11,182 nt of DNA from Flavobacteriales bacterium. GTDB lineage: Bacteria > Bacteroidota > Bacteroidia > Flavobacteriales_D > Crocinitomicaceae. The first letter of the stretch is position 1. Each line of letters begins with the position of its first letter. Location of the stretch: positions 1 through 11,182 of the forward strand of contig CANHJY010000043.1 of NCBI GenBank assembly GCA_947461185.1, written 5' to 3'. Below the pieces are notes generated by a model, which was given only the letters and a program-made list of their open reading frames with translations, was not told the DNA's origin and searched no databases. Both the position numbers and the translations under genes were made by a program. Below are positions 1 to 4,972 of this stretch, piece after piece.

Positions 1-141
1 ATGATTGCTGAAATCGTAGCTATTCGAAAATTGGAAACAACAGGGGAGGAGTTGATTAAAACTGTTCACCCGCATCCAACCATGTCAGAAGCCATTATGG
101 AAGCAGCAGCAGCAGCTTATGGCGAAGTGATACATTTGTAA
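1..141 (+). CDS. lpd: Dihydrolipoyl dehydrogenase (E3), C-terminal fragment
   Basis: The frame is open from base 1 and stops at TAA 139-141, so only the last 46 residues are visible and the first ATG is internal. The segment carries HPHPTMSEA (residues 23-31 of the fragment). This is the conserved C-terminal interface motif of dihydrolipoamide dehydrogenases, in which the second His and the following Glu form the catalytic dyad that serves the partner subunit's redox disulfide. E3 is the FAD-dependent enzyme that reoxidises lipoamide in the 2-oxo acid dehydrogenase and glycine cleavage complexes. The ending GEVIHL is also usual for the family. It is the only plus-strand gene in the window and is followed at once by a strong terminator. 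Which complex it serves cannot be seen. Assignment to E3 rather than another pyridine nucleotide disulfide reductase rests on the motif alone. Confidence 0.9.
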   Translation: MIAEIVAIRKLETTGEELIKTVHPHPTMSEAIMEAAAAAYGEVIHL

Positions 142-159
142 AATAGTTTAACAATAACT

Positions 160-191
160 AAAAAAGCTGAATCGAAAGGTTCAGCTTTTTT
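160..191. terminator. Bidirectional intrinsic terminator between convergent genes
   Basis: A perfect 12-bp inverted repeat (AAAAAAGCTGAA at 160-171, TTCAGCTTTTTT at 180-191) encloses TCGAAAGG. The inner bases can add a C-G pair and a T-G wobble and close on a GAAA tetraloop. The arms begin with an A run and end with a T run, so the hairpin is followed by a U tract on either strand. It lies 18 nt after the lpd stop and 76 nt beyond the stop of the convergent lipoprotein gene, so it can terminate both transcripts. Confidence 0.9.
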
Positions 192-267
192 GTTGATTAC
201 TATATTATTTTTATGTCAATAGGGAAGTTATTGCTCCTTAATTAAGAAACTTAACTTTAATAAAACA

Positions 268-660
268 TCAAAAATCGAGAATCACCCAATTTTCATTTTC
301 TTGAGTCATTATTATTTGTTCCACGCGATCTTTCAACTGCAAAGAGACCATTGCCTTACTACCTTCAACTTCGCTTGAAAGAATAGATGCTTTTTCAAAA
401 GTTGCTTTCATCTCATTCAAATCTTTATCTGATATCGTTTTGTCCACGATTGATTTAAACTCGCCCTCACTATTTTTAGAGAAACACCTACTTAATCCAT
501 CTTTATCTTTCTCCGTACATGCTTTAATTAGGGTATTAATGGTTGCTTCAGGATTAGAGAGATCACTACCATTCTTGCTGTTATTGTCGTCATTGCCGCA
601 ACCTGTAAAAATAGTTGTCGCAAAAAAGAATGCTGCAACAATCATAAAAATGTTTTTCAT
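268..660 (-). CDS. Small lipoprotein with DUF4878/NTF2-like domain
   Basis: The product is a 130-residue lipoprotein. Residues 1-20 form a lipoprotein signal peptide (MKN start, phenylalanine-rich hydrophobic core) ending in the lipobox FTGC with acceptor Cys21. An Asn/Asp/Ser-rich tether follows. From about residue 37 the pattern NPEATINTLIKACTEKD...LSRCFS...WVILDF resembles the DUF4878 / NTF2-like fold seen in many Bacteroidota lipoproteins. The function is unknown. The start is fixed by the signal peptide. The conserved 31-nt leader element lies at 684-714, leaving 23 nt before the ATG. The gene appears monocistronic and ends toward the shared terminator at 160-191. The domain assignment comes from pattern recognition only, without a profile search. 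Confidence 0.8.
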   Translation of the reverse strand: MKNIFMIVAAFFFATTIFTGCGNDDNNSKNGSDLSNPEATINTLIKACTEKDKDGLSRCFSKNSEGEFKSIVDKTISDKDLNEMKATFEKASILSSEVEGSKAMVSLQLKDRVEQIIMTQENENWVILDF

Positions 661-683
661 AAAGTTTTTAATTAAAGTGCTTA

Positions 684-714
684 CCTACTCGATTAAGGAT
701 TTTCGGTTTTCTCC
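684..714 (-). promoter_or_regulatory. Conserved 31-nt leader element, copy A
   Basis: On the minus strand this reads GGAG, 4 nt, CCGAAAATCC, 6 nt, GAGTAGG. It ends 23 nt before the ATG of the lipoprotein gene at 660. The same 21 fixed bases with the same two spacers occur at 4403-4433 and 4895-4925. A loose Bacteroidota-like promoter (TTTC, 17 nt, TATTTTT, the latter within 727-734) lies 13 nt upstream of GGAG. If that is real, the element is at the very 5' end of the transcript. GAGTAGG is too far from the ATG to act as a normal ribosome binding site. Confidence 0.6.
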
Positions 715-835
715 TTTGTAATAATTGAAAAATAGTGTTTTTCTTTTAAATGAAATGCTCGCAATTTTTCTTTAAAACATGATGTAAAACTAAATTTTTT
801 ACTTTGAATGGAGATTGTTGCAAACAAAATTATTT

Positions 836-1201
836 CTATTCTATCTTTCTTCTTTGGCGAATGAAAATCCAAATTAGAAAGGCAAAAGCAAATGCAGCGA
901 TTGCATATAAGAGATAAGCAACAGTTGACAATTGATTTTCTGTTTTAGGGACATCCGTAGCTTTGTTTGCTGCTTTAGGGACATCTGCTACTTTGGTTGT
1001 TGTTTCTTGAACATCTGTTACTTTGCTTGCTGCTTCTTTATCAGCAACTTCTTTGTTTGCTGCTTTTTGTGTATCTGCTGCAGGTTCAGGTTCTGTTTGA
1101 ATATTGTCAAACAACTCTATTTTTAGTTTTTCTTCAGGGATGTCAGCAAATAATCTAAAGGAAACAAGCGTAAGTGTAGTAAGGAAAATGAATCGTTTCA
1201 T
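836..1201 (-). CDS. Small type I membrane protein with decapeptide-repeat linker
   Basis: I start this 121-residue protein at the ATG at 1201, 16 nt after the MFS stop. An in-frame upstream ATG at 1243 would overlap the MFS gene and spoil the signal peptide. Residues 1-19 look like a signal peptide (ending RLFA/D). Residues 41-87 are low-complexity repeats of about ten residues (pattern KAANKxxDVP). Residues 95-114 form one hydrophobic span (IAAFAFAFLIW core) followed by RQRRKIE, so the C-terminus should be cytoplasmic. The 57-residue protein at 2576-2749 shares the signal-peptide end and the whole C-terminal span, so the two are paralogues that differ mainly by the repeat insert. It is the last gene of a four-gene operon with the MFS transporter. 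The function is not recognised. A charged, Ala/Lys-rich linker could bridge the periplasm or bind a partner. Confidence 0.75.
   Translation of the reverse strand: MKRFIFLTTLTLVSFRLFADIPEEKLKIELFDNIQTEPEPAADTQKAANKEVADKEAASKVTDVQETTTKVADVPKAANKATDVPKTENQLSTVAYLLYAIAAFAFAFLIWIFIRQRRKIE
941..1080 (-). repeat. 30-nt in-frame tandem repeat (decapeptide repeat)
   Basis: There are about 4.7 units in exact 30-nt phase (941, 971, 1001, 1031, 1061), each containing a form of CTTTGnTTGCTGCTT. They encode ten-residue units such as KAANKATDVP and ETTTKVADVP inside the 121-residue membrane protein. Units have diverged at several bases, most clearly at 1031-1060, so this is not a fresh expansion. The paralogue at 2576-2749 lacks the repeats altogether. 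Confidence 0.8.
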
Positions 1202-1217
1202 ATAATTTAATTTATTA

Positions 1218-2255
1218 TTAGTTTTTCTTAATAAGCCGAACAAGCCACCATGCGTACAAGGGTAAAACTAGGCAGCAGATAATCAATATAAAATTCAAAT
1301 TCTTCAAAACTATGGGTAGGTATGTTGGCAGACCCGCCAGTAAAATTCCTAAACCAAGTGTCATTCCTATTGCTATTGCTGGTTCCTTTGGAAAAACGCG
1401 ATACATTAAATGCACCATCACGGGTGTTGTGCTTTGTAGCAAAGCAGCACCTGTGCAAATAGCTAGGGTATTATCACCAAAAAAGACGAGAAAAACTGAT
1501 GATAAAGGCAATGAAATTTGTATCCATCGTTTCCATCCTAAAGCATCGCTCAAAAAACCACCCAGTAATTTACCAATAAAAGCAGAAAGGCCAATAGCAA
1601 GAATGAGGTTTTGGTTATTTCCTGAATACGATAAATTGATAATATCCCAAATGAGTGAGCGTAAGCATATAGCTGCTAAAATGAGCAACATGAGTCCGTC
1701 ATGACGATCAAATTCAATTGAAGCGGTTGATTTCTCAGCTCTTTGGGAACCGTTATAGCTTTTTGAAGTTATCCAAATGGAGATGATTAATGCAATCCCA
1801 ATAATCAGCGTGAATAATGGAATATTAGTTAAATTTTGACTACCTAAAATCCCACCCAGTGTCAAACCAGCTACTCCTGGAGCAACGAAAATGCCTGTAA
1901 TTCCGACTTGCTGTTGGGCAATTTTTAAAACCCAAGTCCCAGCGGAAACATGAAGCAAAGCAGATCCAATACCAATTGTCATGATGGTTAAAGTTGGCGA
2001 ATTTCCATAACTTGAAATTATACCAAAACCTAAAAGTGAAATCGCAAAAAGTGTAGCTCTTTTCAAATCAATTCCTCTGTTGATTATGATTGCAATAGGG
2101 ATTTGTCCACCGAATGCCAAAGCGCCATAAATTAGAAATAATGTTGTGCTGGATTCTCCCGATAATTCGTTGGAATAAGTGGCTAATATAAAACCCGAGA
2201 AAAAATCATTGAGTGCATGCGCAGTTCCTAGAAGTATTGGGAGAATTAGTTTCAT
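1218..2255 (-). CDS. MFS transporter, short, possibly Fsr-like
   Basis: This 345-residue, very hydrophobic protein has about ten to twelve predicted spans, at the low end for the major facilitator superfamily (usually near 400 residues). Residues 121-138 (FVAPGVAGLTLGGILG core) resemble the glycine/proline-rich motif C of drug/H+ antiporters. GGFLSDALGWKR at 232-243 is a good copy of the loop motif A of the second half. A hydrophilic loop near 165-187 separates the halves. The overall look recalls the fosmidomycin-resistance (Fsr) branch, but the substrate cannot be read from the sequence. The ATG at 2255 overlaps the TGA of the upstream 104-residue gene (ATGA), so translation is probably coupled, and the 121-residue protein starts 16 nt downstream. 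Tight packing with three small membrane proteins suggests they act together or share an inducer. Confidence 0.8.
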   Translation of the reverse strand: MKLILPILLGTAHALNDFFSGFILATYSNELSGESSTTLFLIYGALAFGGQIPIAIIINRGIDLKRATLFAISLLGFGIISSYGNSPTLTIMTIGIGSALLHVSAGTWVLKIAQQQVGITGIFVAPGVAGLTLGGILGSQNLTNIPLFTLIIGIALIISIWITSKSYNGSQRAEKSTASIEFDRHDGLMLLILAAICLRSLIWDIINLSYSGNNQNLILAIGLSAFIGKLLGGFLSDALGWKRWIQISLPLSSVFLVFFGDNTLAICTGAALLQSTTPVMVHLMYRVFPKEPAIAIGMTLGLGILLAGLPTYLPIVLKNLNFILIICCLVLPLYAWWLVRLIKKN

Positions 2256-2566
2256 TGTGGTAGACCGTTCATGAGAATTCCGATACCTAAACTTGCGCTG
2301 TTCGTTACAAATGCGAACATAAAAGATTTTTGTAGGGCCAATTTGGCAACAAAGAAAAGTGCTAAAGCTTCAAAAATAGTAACAGAAAATTCAAGAAACC
2401 AGATGTTGATGTCATACTGAACCCATAAAATATGGAGTGCCGACCACGAACACATATTCGCAAGAATAAAAACAATTTGTTTTTGACTATTCCAGCGACC
2501 CATTAGCAAAGCCAACAATGTTGTTTCAATTAAAATGGTAAATACTAAATAAATGAAAATAAACAT
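2252..2566 (-). CDS. Small multi-span membrane protein, unknown function
   Basis: The protein is 104 residues long and almost entirely hydrophobic. It shows an N-terminal span (residues 2-22), a second around 30-50 containing ANMCSWSALHILW, a third near 54-75, and a final weakly hydrophobic stretch with SASLGIGILMNG. There are few charges and no recognised enzymatic motif. The start at 2566 is 9 nt after the stop of the 57-residue gene, and the end overlaps the MFS start by four bases (ATGA), so it lies inside the operon. I do not recognise the family. It could be an accessory subunit of the transporter, or a truncated version of a longer membrane protein, since nothing in the sequence marks the C-terminus as a natural end. 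Confidence 0.7.
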   Translation of the reverse strand: MFIFIYLVFTILIETTLLALLMGRWNSQKQIVFILANMCSWSALHILWVQYDINIWFLEFSVTIFEALALFFVAKLALQKSFMFAFVTNSASLGIGILMNGLPQ

Positions 2567-2575
2567 AAGTAGCGG

Positions 2576-2749
2576 TTATTCTTTTTTTCTCTCTCTAATG
2601 TAAATCCAAATTAGAAAAGCAAAAGCAAATGCAGCAATGGAATAAAGAACATAGTCAACATTCGATTGAGATGACATGTCTTTGGCAGCATCAGCAAAAA
2701 GACGTACTGATATTAATAGGAAAAAAGTTAAAAGCACCAGATTTTTCAT
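2576..2749 (-). CDS. 57-residue single-span membrane protein, paralogue of 836-1201
   Basis: Translating from the ATG at 2749 gives a 57-residue protein ending at TAA 2576-2578. Residues 1-19 form a signal peptide (MKNLVLLTFF start, RLFAD at the cleavage region). A short Ser/Asn linker follows, then a span at 33-50 (IAAFAFAFLIW) and a basic tail RERKKE. The 121-residue protein has the same layout, and the 39 bases at 2602-2640 match 865-903 at 36 positions, which supports both the gene and a duplication. It is the first gene of the operon, 9 nt ahead of the 104-residue gene. Its size makes it easy to miss in annotation. The function is unknown. Confidence 0.75.
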   Translation of the reverse strand: MKNLVLLTFFLLISVRLFADAAKDMSSQSNVDYVLYSIAAFAFAFLIWIYIRERKKE

Positions 2750-2805
2750 TGAAATATGGTTTGAATAGTAATTGACTAATGTAATAATAAAAAGTTATTT
2801 CGAAT

Positions 2806-3351
2806 TTACATACAAGGTTGTGCGTCAATATTTCCTTGAAAAATAATTTTATCATTTTGGGTTAATATGACTGAAGTTGGATTGGTGGAGAGGTCAAAAT
2901 CCTTATCTGTCAATTTTAATATGCCCTTCAATTCGAAGTTGTTTTTTCTGAAAATTACTTCTTTACCTTGCAAAATTTGAAGGTTTAAAGCATCACCATT
3001 ACCAATGAACTGAAGATTATCAAAAATTTCTGAGTCATAGCAGAAGGTATATTTGTGTTCTATTCGGAAATTTTCCCTTTCTGAAATTTTTGGAGTATAG
3101 CCTTCCTCATCTTCGTAACCATCATAACCTGATAGGTCTCGGTTTTTGAAGAATAGTTTGACAGTTACTTCTGCTGGTTCTAGCGTTTCGGGTTGTTCTA
3201 TTGGCATTTGCTCGATGGTTTTGGGCGCACTGCTGATATTTTTCGCAAGCGTTTTATTGTCATCAGTTTTATTACCTGACTCATTTGAGCAATTGGAGAG
3301 TAAAAGGATGGTAACTGTCGCTACTACTAATGAGGAAATAACTTTTTTCAT
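2806..3351 (-). CDS. Lipoprotein, unknown function
   Basis: I start the protein at the ATG at 3351 (181 residues), because MKKVISSLVVATVTILLL followed by SNC gives a clean lipoprotein signal with acceptor Cys21. The longer frame starting at 3420 would put 23 polar residues in front and overlap the upstream gene by 65 nt. With the chosen start the gap to the upstream lipoprotein stop is 4 nt, a typical operon spacing. After Cys21 comes a polar tether with Pro/Glu-rich text (residues 40-62), then a probable beta-rich domain (VTVKLFFKNRDLSGYDGYEDEE onward) with two cysteines, at positions about 128 and 180. No known family is recognised. A surface or periplasmic binding role is possible but not shown. 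Confidence 0.72.
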   Translation of the reverse strand: MKKVISSLVVATVTILLLSNCSNESGNKTDDNKTLAKNISSAPKTIEQMPIEQPETLEPAEVTVKLFFKNRDLSGYDGYEDEEGYTPKISERENFRIEHKYTFCYDSEIFDNLQFIGNGDALNLQILQGKEVIFRKNNFELKGILKLTDKDFDLSTNPTSVILTQNDKIIFQGNIDAQPCM

Positions 3352-3355
3352 TTTA

Positions 3356-3859
3356 TTACAAAGTTTTTTCAATTGAAAATTCAGGTTCATTGTTTCCATT
3401 ACAAGTCCCTTTTTTGTCATTTTTACTTATAGTCATGGTATAAATCGGTTTTGAAGTTTTACCATCACTTAAAGAACATTCGATTTTAGTGGTATTCTTT
3501 TCATCTAAAATGATTTTATAGTTTCCATCATAGTAAACGCGGCTATTGTCATCAAGATTCGTCTGTTGCAAGCTAACAATGTTATTTTCTTTTAGTAGGA
3601 ATTTAAAATCAATAGCAGGAACAGCAATTTTATTTCCGTTGATTATCATATCATCACCGTATTGATTTTTCATAAAATAGCCAGACTGCATACCGTGATA
3701 ATTTCCGAGTAATTCAGCAGATAAACCTTTATCTTCTTTTTTATTTGATTCCGTTTTTTCAGTTGGTTTTGTTGGTGTCTTTGAATTTTCAGAACCACAA
3801 CCATATAGAATTGTTAAAATTAGGAGCGCTACTCCTGTAATTGATTTTAAAGTTTTCAT
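3356..3859 (-). CDS. Lipoprotein with lipocalin-like beta domain
   Basis: This 167-residue protein has a signal peptide MKTLKSITGVALLILTILYG and acceptor Cys21 (lipobox LYGC). A Lys/Glu/Thr-rich tether of about 25 residues follows. From residue 47 comes a beta-rich domain that begins LLGNYHG and alternates hydrophobic and polar residues (GNKIAVPAIDFKFLL, VYYDGNYKIIL). That is how small lipocalin-like domains of Bacteroidota lipoproteins usually open (a G-x-W/Y motif near the N-terminus). Two cysteines in the mature part (SLSDG and KGTCNG regions) could form a disulfide. It is the first gene of a two-gene unit with the lipoprotein at 2806-3351. The 136 nt upstream contain no copy of the 31-nt leader element and no clear promoter. 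The function is unknown. Confidence 0.75.
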   Translation of the reverse strand: MKTLKSITGVALLILTILYGCGSENSKTPTKPTEKTESNKKEDKGLSAELLGNYHGMQSGYFMKNQYGDDMIINGNKIAVPAIDFKFLLKENNIVSLQQTNLDDNSRVYYDGNYKIILDEKNTTKIECSLSDGKTSKPIYTMTISKNDKKGTCNGNNEPEFSIEKTL

Positions 3860-3995
3860 TGCATTTATGGTATATAAAATCTTTCTATTTTAAGAATTAT
3901 CGCTTTTTTTTCGCTAGTGTTGAGGGGATTAATTCATACAACTTAATTTACCTGCAATTGCAATTGGTATGTTTAAATTGGATAACAATCTTATA

Positions 3996-4382
3996 TCAAT
4001 TCCTTCTTTTTGCTAAGTATTGGTAATCCACTGTAAAACTTAAACTATGCGCATCTAGATTACCATTCTTATCAACTTTAAAAGTTGTCTGGCCATATCT
4101 GCCATCATTAAATCGCCAATCGAAATATCCTTCTGAACCATTTAATTCACCCAAACCAATCCAATACGTATCGCCTGGAGAAATACCCTGAACAACAATT
4201 TTATTTCCATCAAAAGTCATGATATTCATACTTTGGTCTGGAGTTTTTCCAATGATTCCATTTGTATTTGAGTATAAGTCCCATGTACCATTTAACATCA
4301 TAATGTTTGTTGAGTTTGAGCTTTGTGCACTAGCGTATCCAATGGATAAAAATAGGGTAAAAAAGAAAATTATTTTTTTCAT
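3996..4382 (-). CDS. Small secreted protein, lipocalin-like
   Basis: This 128-residue protein has a signal peptide (MKKIIFFFTLFLSIGYASA, cut before Gln20), with no lipobox, so it should be released into the periplasm or exported. The mature part opens with MLNGTWDLYS, the G-x-W start seen in lipocalin-like beta barrels. It continues with alternating strands (NKIVVQGISPGDTYWIGLGEL, GYFDWRFNDGRYGQTTFKV) and ends with AKRRN. There is no cysteine in the mature part and no catalytic motif. The conserved leader element lies at 4403-4433, ending 20 nt before the ATG. The gene seems to be a single transcription unit, separated from the repeat protein by 92 nt that contain that leader. The function is unknown. 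Confidence 0.75.
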   Translation of the reverse strand: MKKIIFFFTLFLSIGYASAQSSNSTNIMMLNGTWDLYSNTNGIIGKTPDQSMNIMTFDGNKIVVQGISPGDTYWIGLGELNGSEGYFDWRFNDGRYGQTTFKVDKNGNLDAHSLSFTVDYQYLAKRRN

Positions 4383-4402
4383 TATTATTAATTATATTTC
4401 TG

Positions 4403-4433
4403 CCTACTCTTTTTTGGATTTTCGGCATTCTCC
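4403..4433 (-). promoter_or_regulatory. Conserved 31-nt leader element, copy B
   Basis: The minus strand reads GGAG, 4 nt, CCGAAAATCC, 6 nt, GAGTAGG, with spacing identical to copies A and C, 20 nt before the ATG at 4382. The spacers (AATG and AAAAAA) differ from the other copies while all fixed bases are kept. A TATTTTT box preceded by TTTC at 17 nt lies 10 nt upstream of GGAG, the same arrangement as in copy A. Confidence 0.6.
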
Positions 4434-4474
4434 TTAAATTTTTAAAAATAGTTGAATATACGATTTAGAAATTT

Positions 4475-4870
4475 TTAGAACAAAAGTAAGTAGGCTGCAG
4501 CTGCACCGCAACCCTCATAATATCCAACTACATCGTCTTTTCCGTAGTAATCACCGGTGTATATTTTCCCATCTTCATAGTACCCGACAACATCATCTTT
4601 TCCGTAATAATCACCGGTATAAATTTTACCATTTTCGTAATATCCTATTACTTCATCTTTTCCGTAGTAATCACCAGTATATACTTTACCATCTTCATAG
4701 TATCCGATGACATCATCTTTTCCATAATAATCACCGGTATAAATTTTACCATTTTCACAGTAACCTATCACATCATCTTTTCCGTAATAATCGCCGTTAT
4801 AAATTTTACTTTGCGCATTAGCAAAACCAAATGTTAATAGCATAGTTACCAAACTAAATAATTTGTTCAT
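4475..4870 (-). CDS. Secreted five-repeat protein (GDYYGKD repeats)
   Basis: This 131-residue protein has a signal peptide at residues 1-19 (ending FANA, before Gln20). It then has five head-to-tail 20-residue repeats (residues 22-121) of pattern KIYTGDYYGKDDVIGYYEDG, and a short hydrophobic end GAAAAYLLLF. Each repeat probably gives a beta-hairpin pair, so five copies fit a small closed beta structure. I recall the name '5-fold beta-flower protein' used for such sequences, but this is from memory and should be checked. The repeats contain many Asp, Tyr and Lys, which could bind metal or sugar. No catalytic residues are evident. The leader element (copy C) lies 24 nt upstream of the ATG. The nearest coding neighbour upstream is the metalloprotease, 102 nt away. 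Confidence 0.8.
   Translation of the reverse strand: MNKLFSLVTMLLTFGFANAQSKIYNGDYYGKDDVIGYCENGKIYTGDYYGKDDVIGYYEDGKVYTGDYYGKDEVIGYYENGKIYTGDYYGKDDVVGYYEDGKIYTGDYYGKDDVVGYYEGCGAAAAYLLLF
4508..4807 (-). repeat. Five 60-nt in-frame tandem repeats
   Basis: Five exact-length 60-nt units encode the 20-residue repeats of the secreted protein. Neighbouring units are less alike than units two apart. Units 1 and 3 carry AAATTTTACCATTTTC on the plus strand and code YCENG/YYENG, whereas units 2 and 4 carry an ATCTTCATAGTA form and code YYEDG. This suggests that a 120-nt pair was duplicated. The units have no unique spacers, which rules out a CRISPR array. Confidence 0.9.
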
Positions 4871-4894
4871 AATTCTAATAGATTAAATTCTTTT

Positions 4895-4925
4895 CCTACT
4901 CTTATCTGGATTTTCGGTTTCCTCC
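4895..4925 (-). promoter_or_regulatory. Conserved 31-nt leader element, copy C
   Basis: The minus strand reads GGAG, 4 nt (GAAA), CCGAAAATCC, 6 nt (AGATAA), GAGTAGG, ending 24 nt before the ATG at 4870. All fixed bases and both spacers agree with copies A and B. A TAGTTTTT box is found 16-17 nt upstream of GGAG. This is a looser promoter match than in A and B. Confidence 0.6.
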
Positions 4926-4972
4926 ATTCGTCAATATTAATAAAAACTATCAAATGATTTACTATTTAGAAA

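Noticed and set aside
784..802. Inverted repeat GTAAAA / TTTTAC as a terminator of the membrane operon
   Set aside because: There are only six A/T-rich pairs and no U tract follows on the minus strand. Chance pairing is likely in AT-rich DNA.
932..1126. Plus-strand frame rich in Cys and Phe with apparent repeats
   Set aside because: It is the reverse reading of the 30-nt repeat that encodes the linker of the 121-residue protein. It has no start signal of its own.
1312..1704. 130-residue plus-strand frame
   Set aside because: It lies wholly antisense to the MFS gene and has no family motif. The minus strand shows clear membrane-protein coding.
3352..3420. Longer N-terminus for the lipoprotein at 2806-3351
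   Set aside because: It would add 23 polar residues before a clean lipoprotein signal and overlap the upstream gene by 65 nt.
4508..4807. Regular 60-nt repeats as a CRISPR array
   Set aside because: The units are contiguous without unique spacers and are in frame within a secreted protein.
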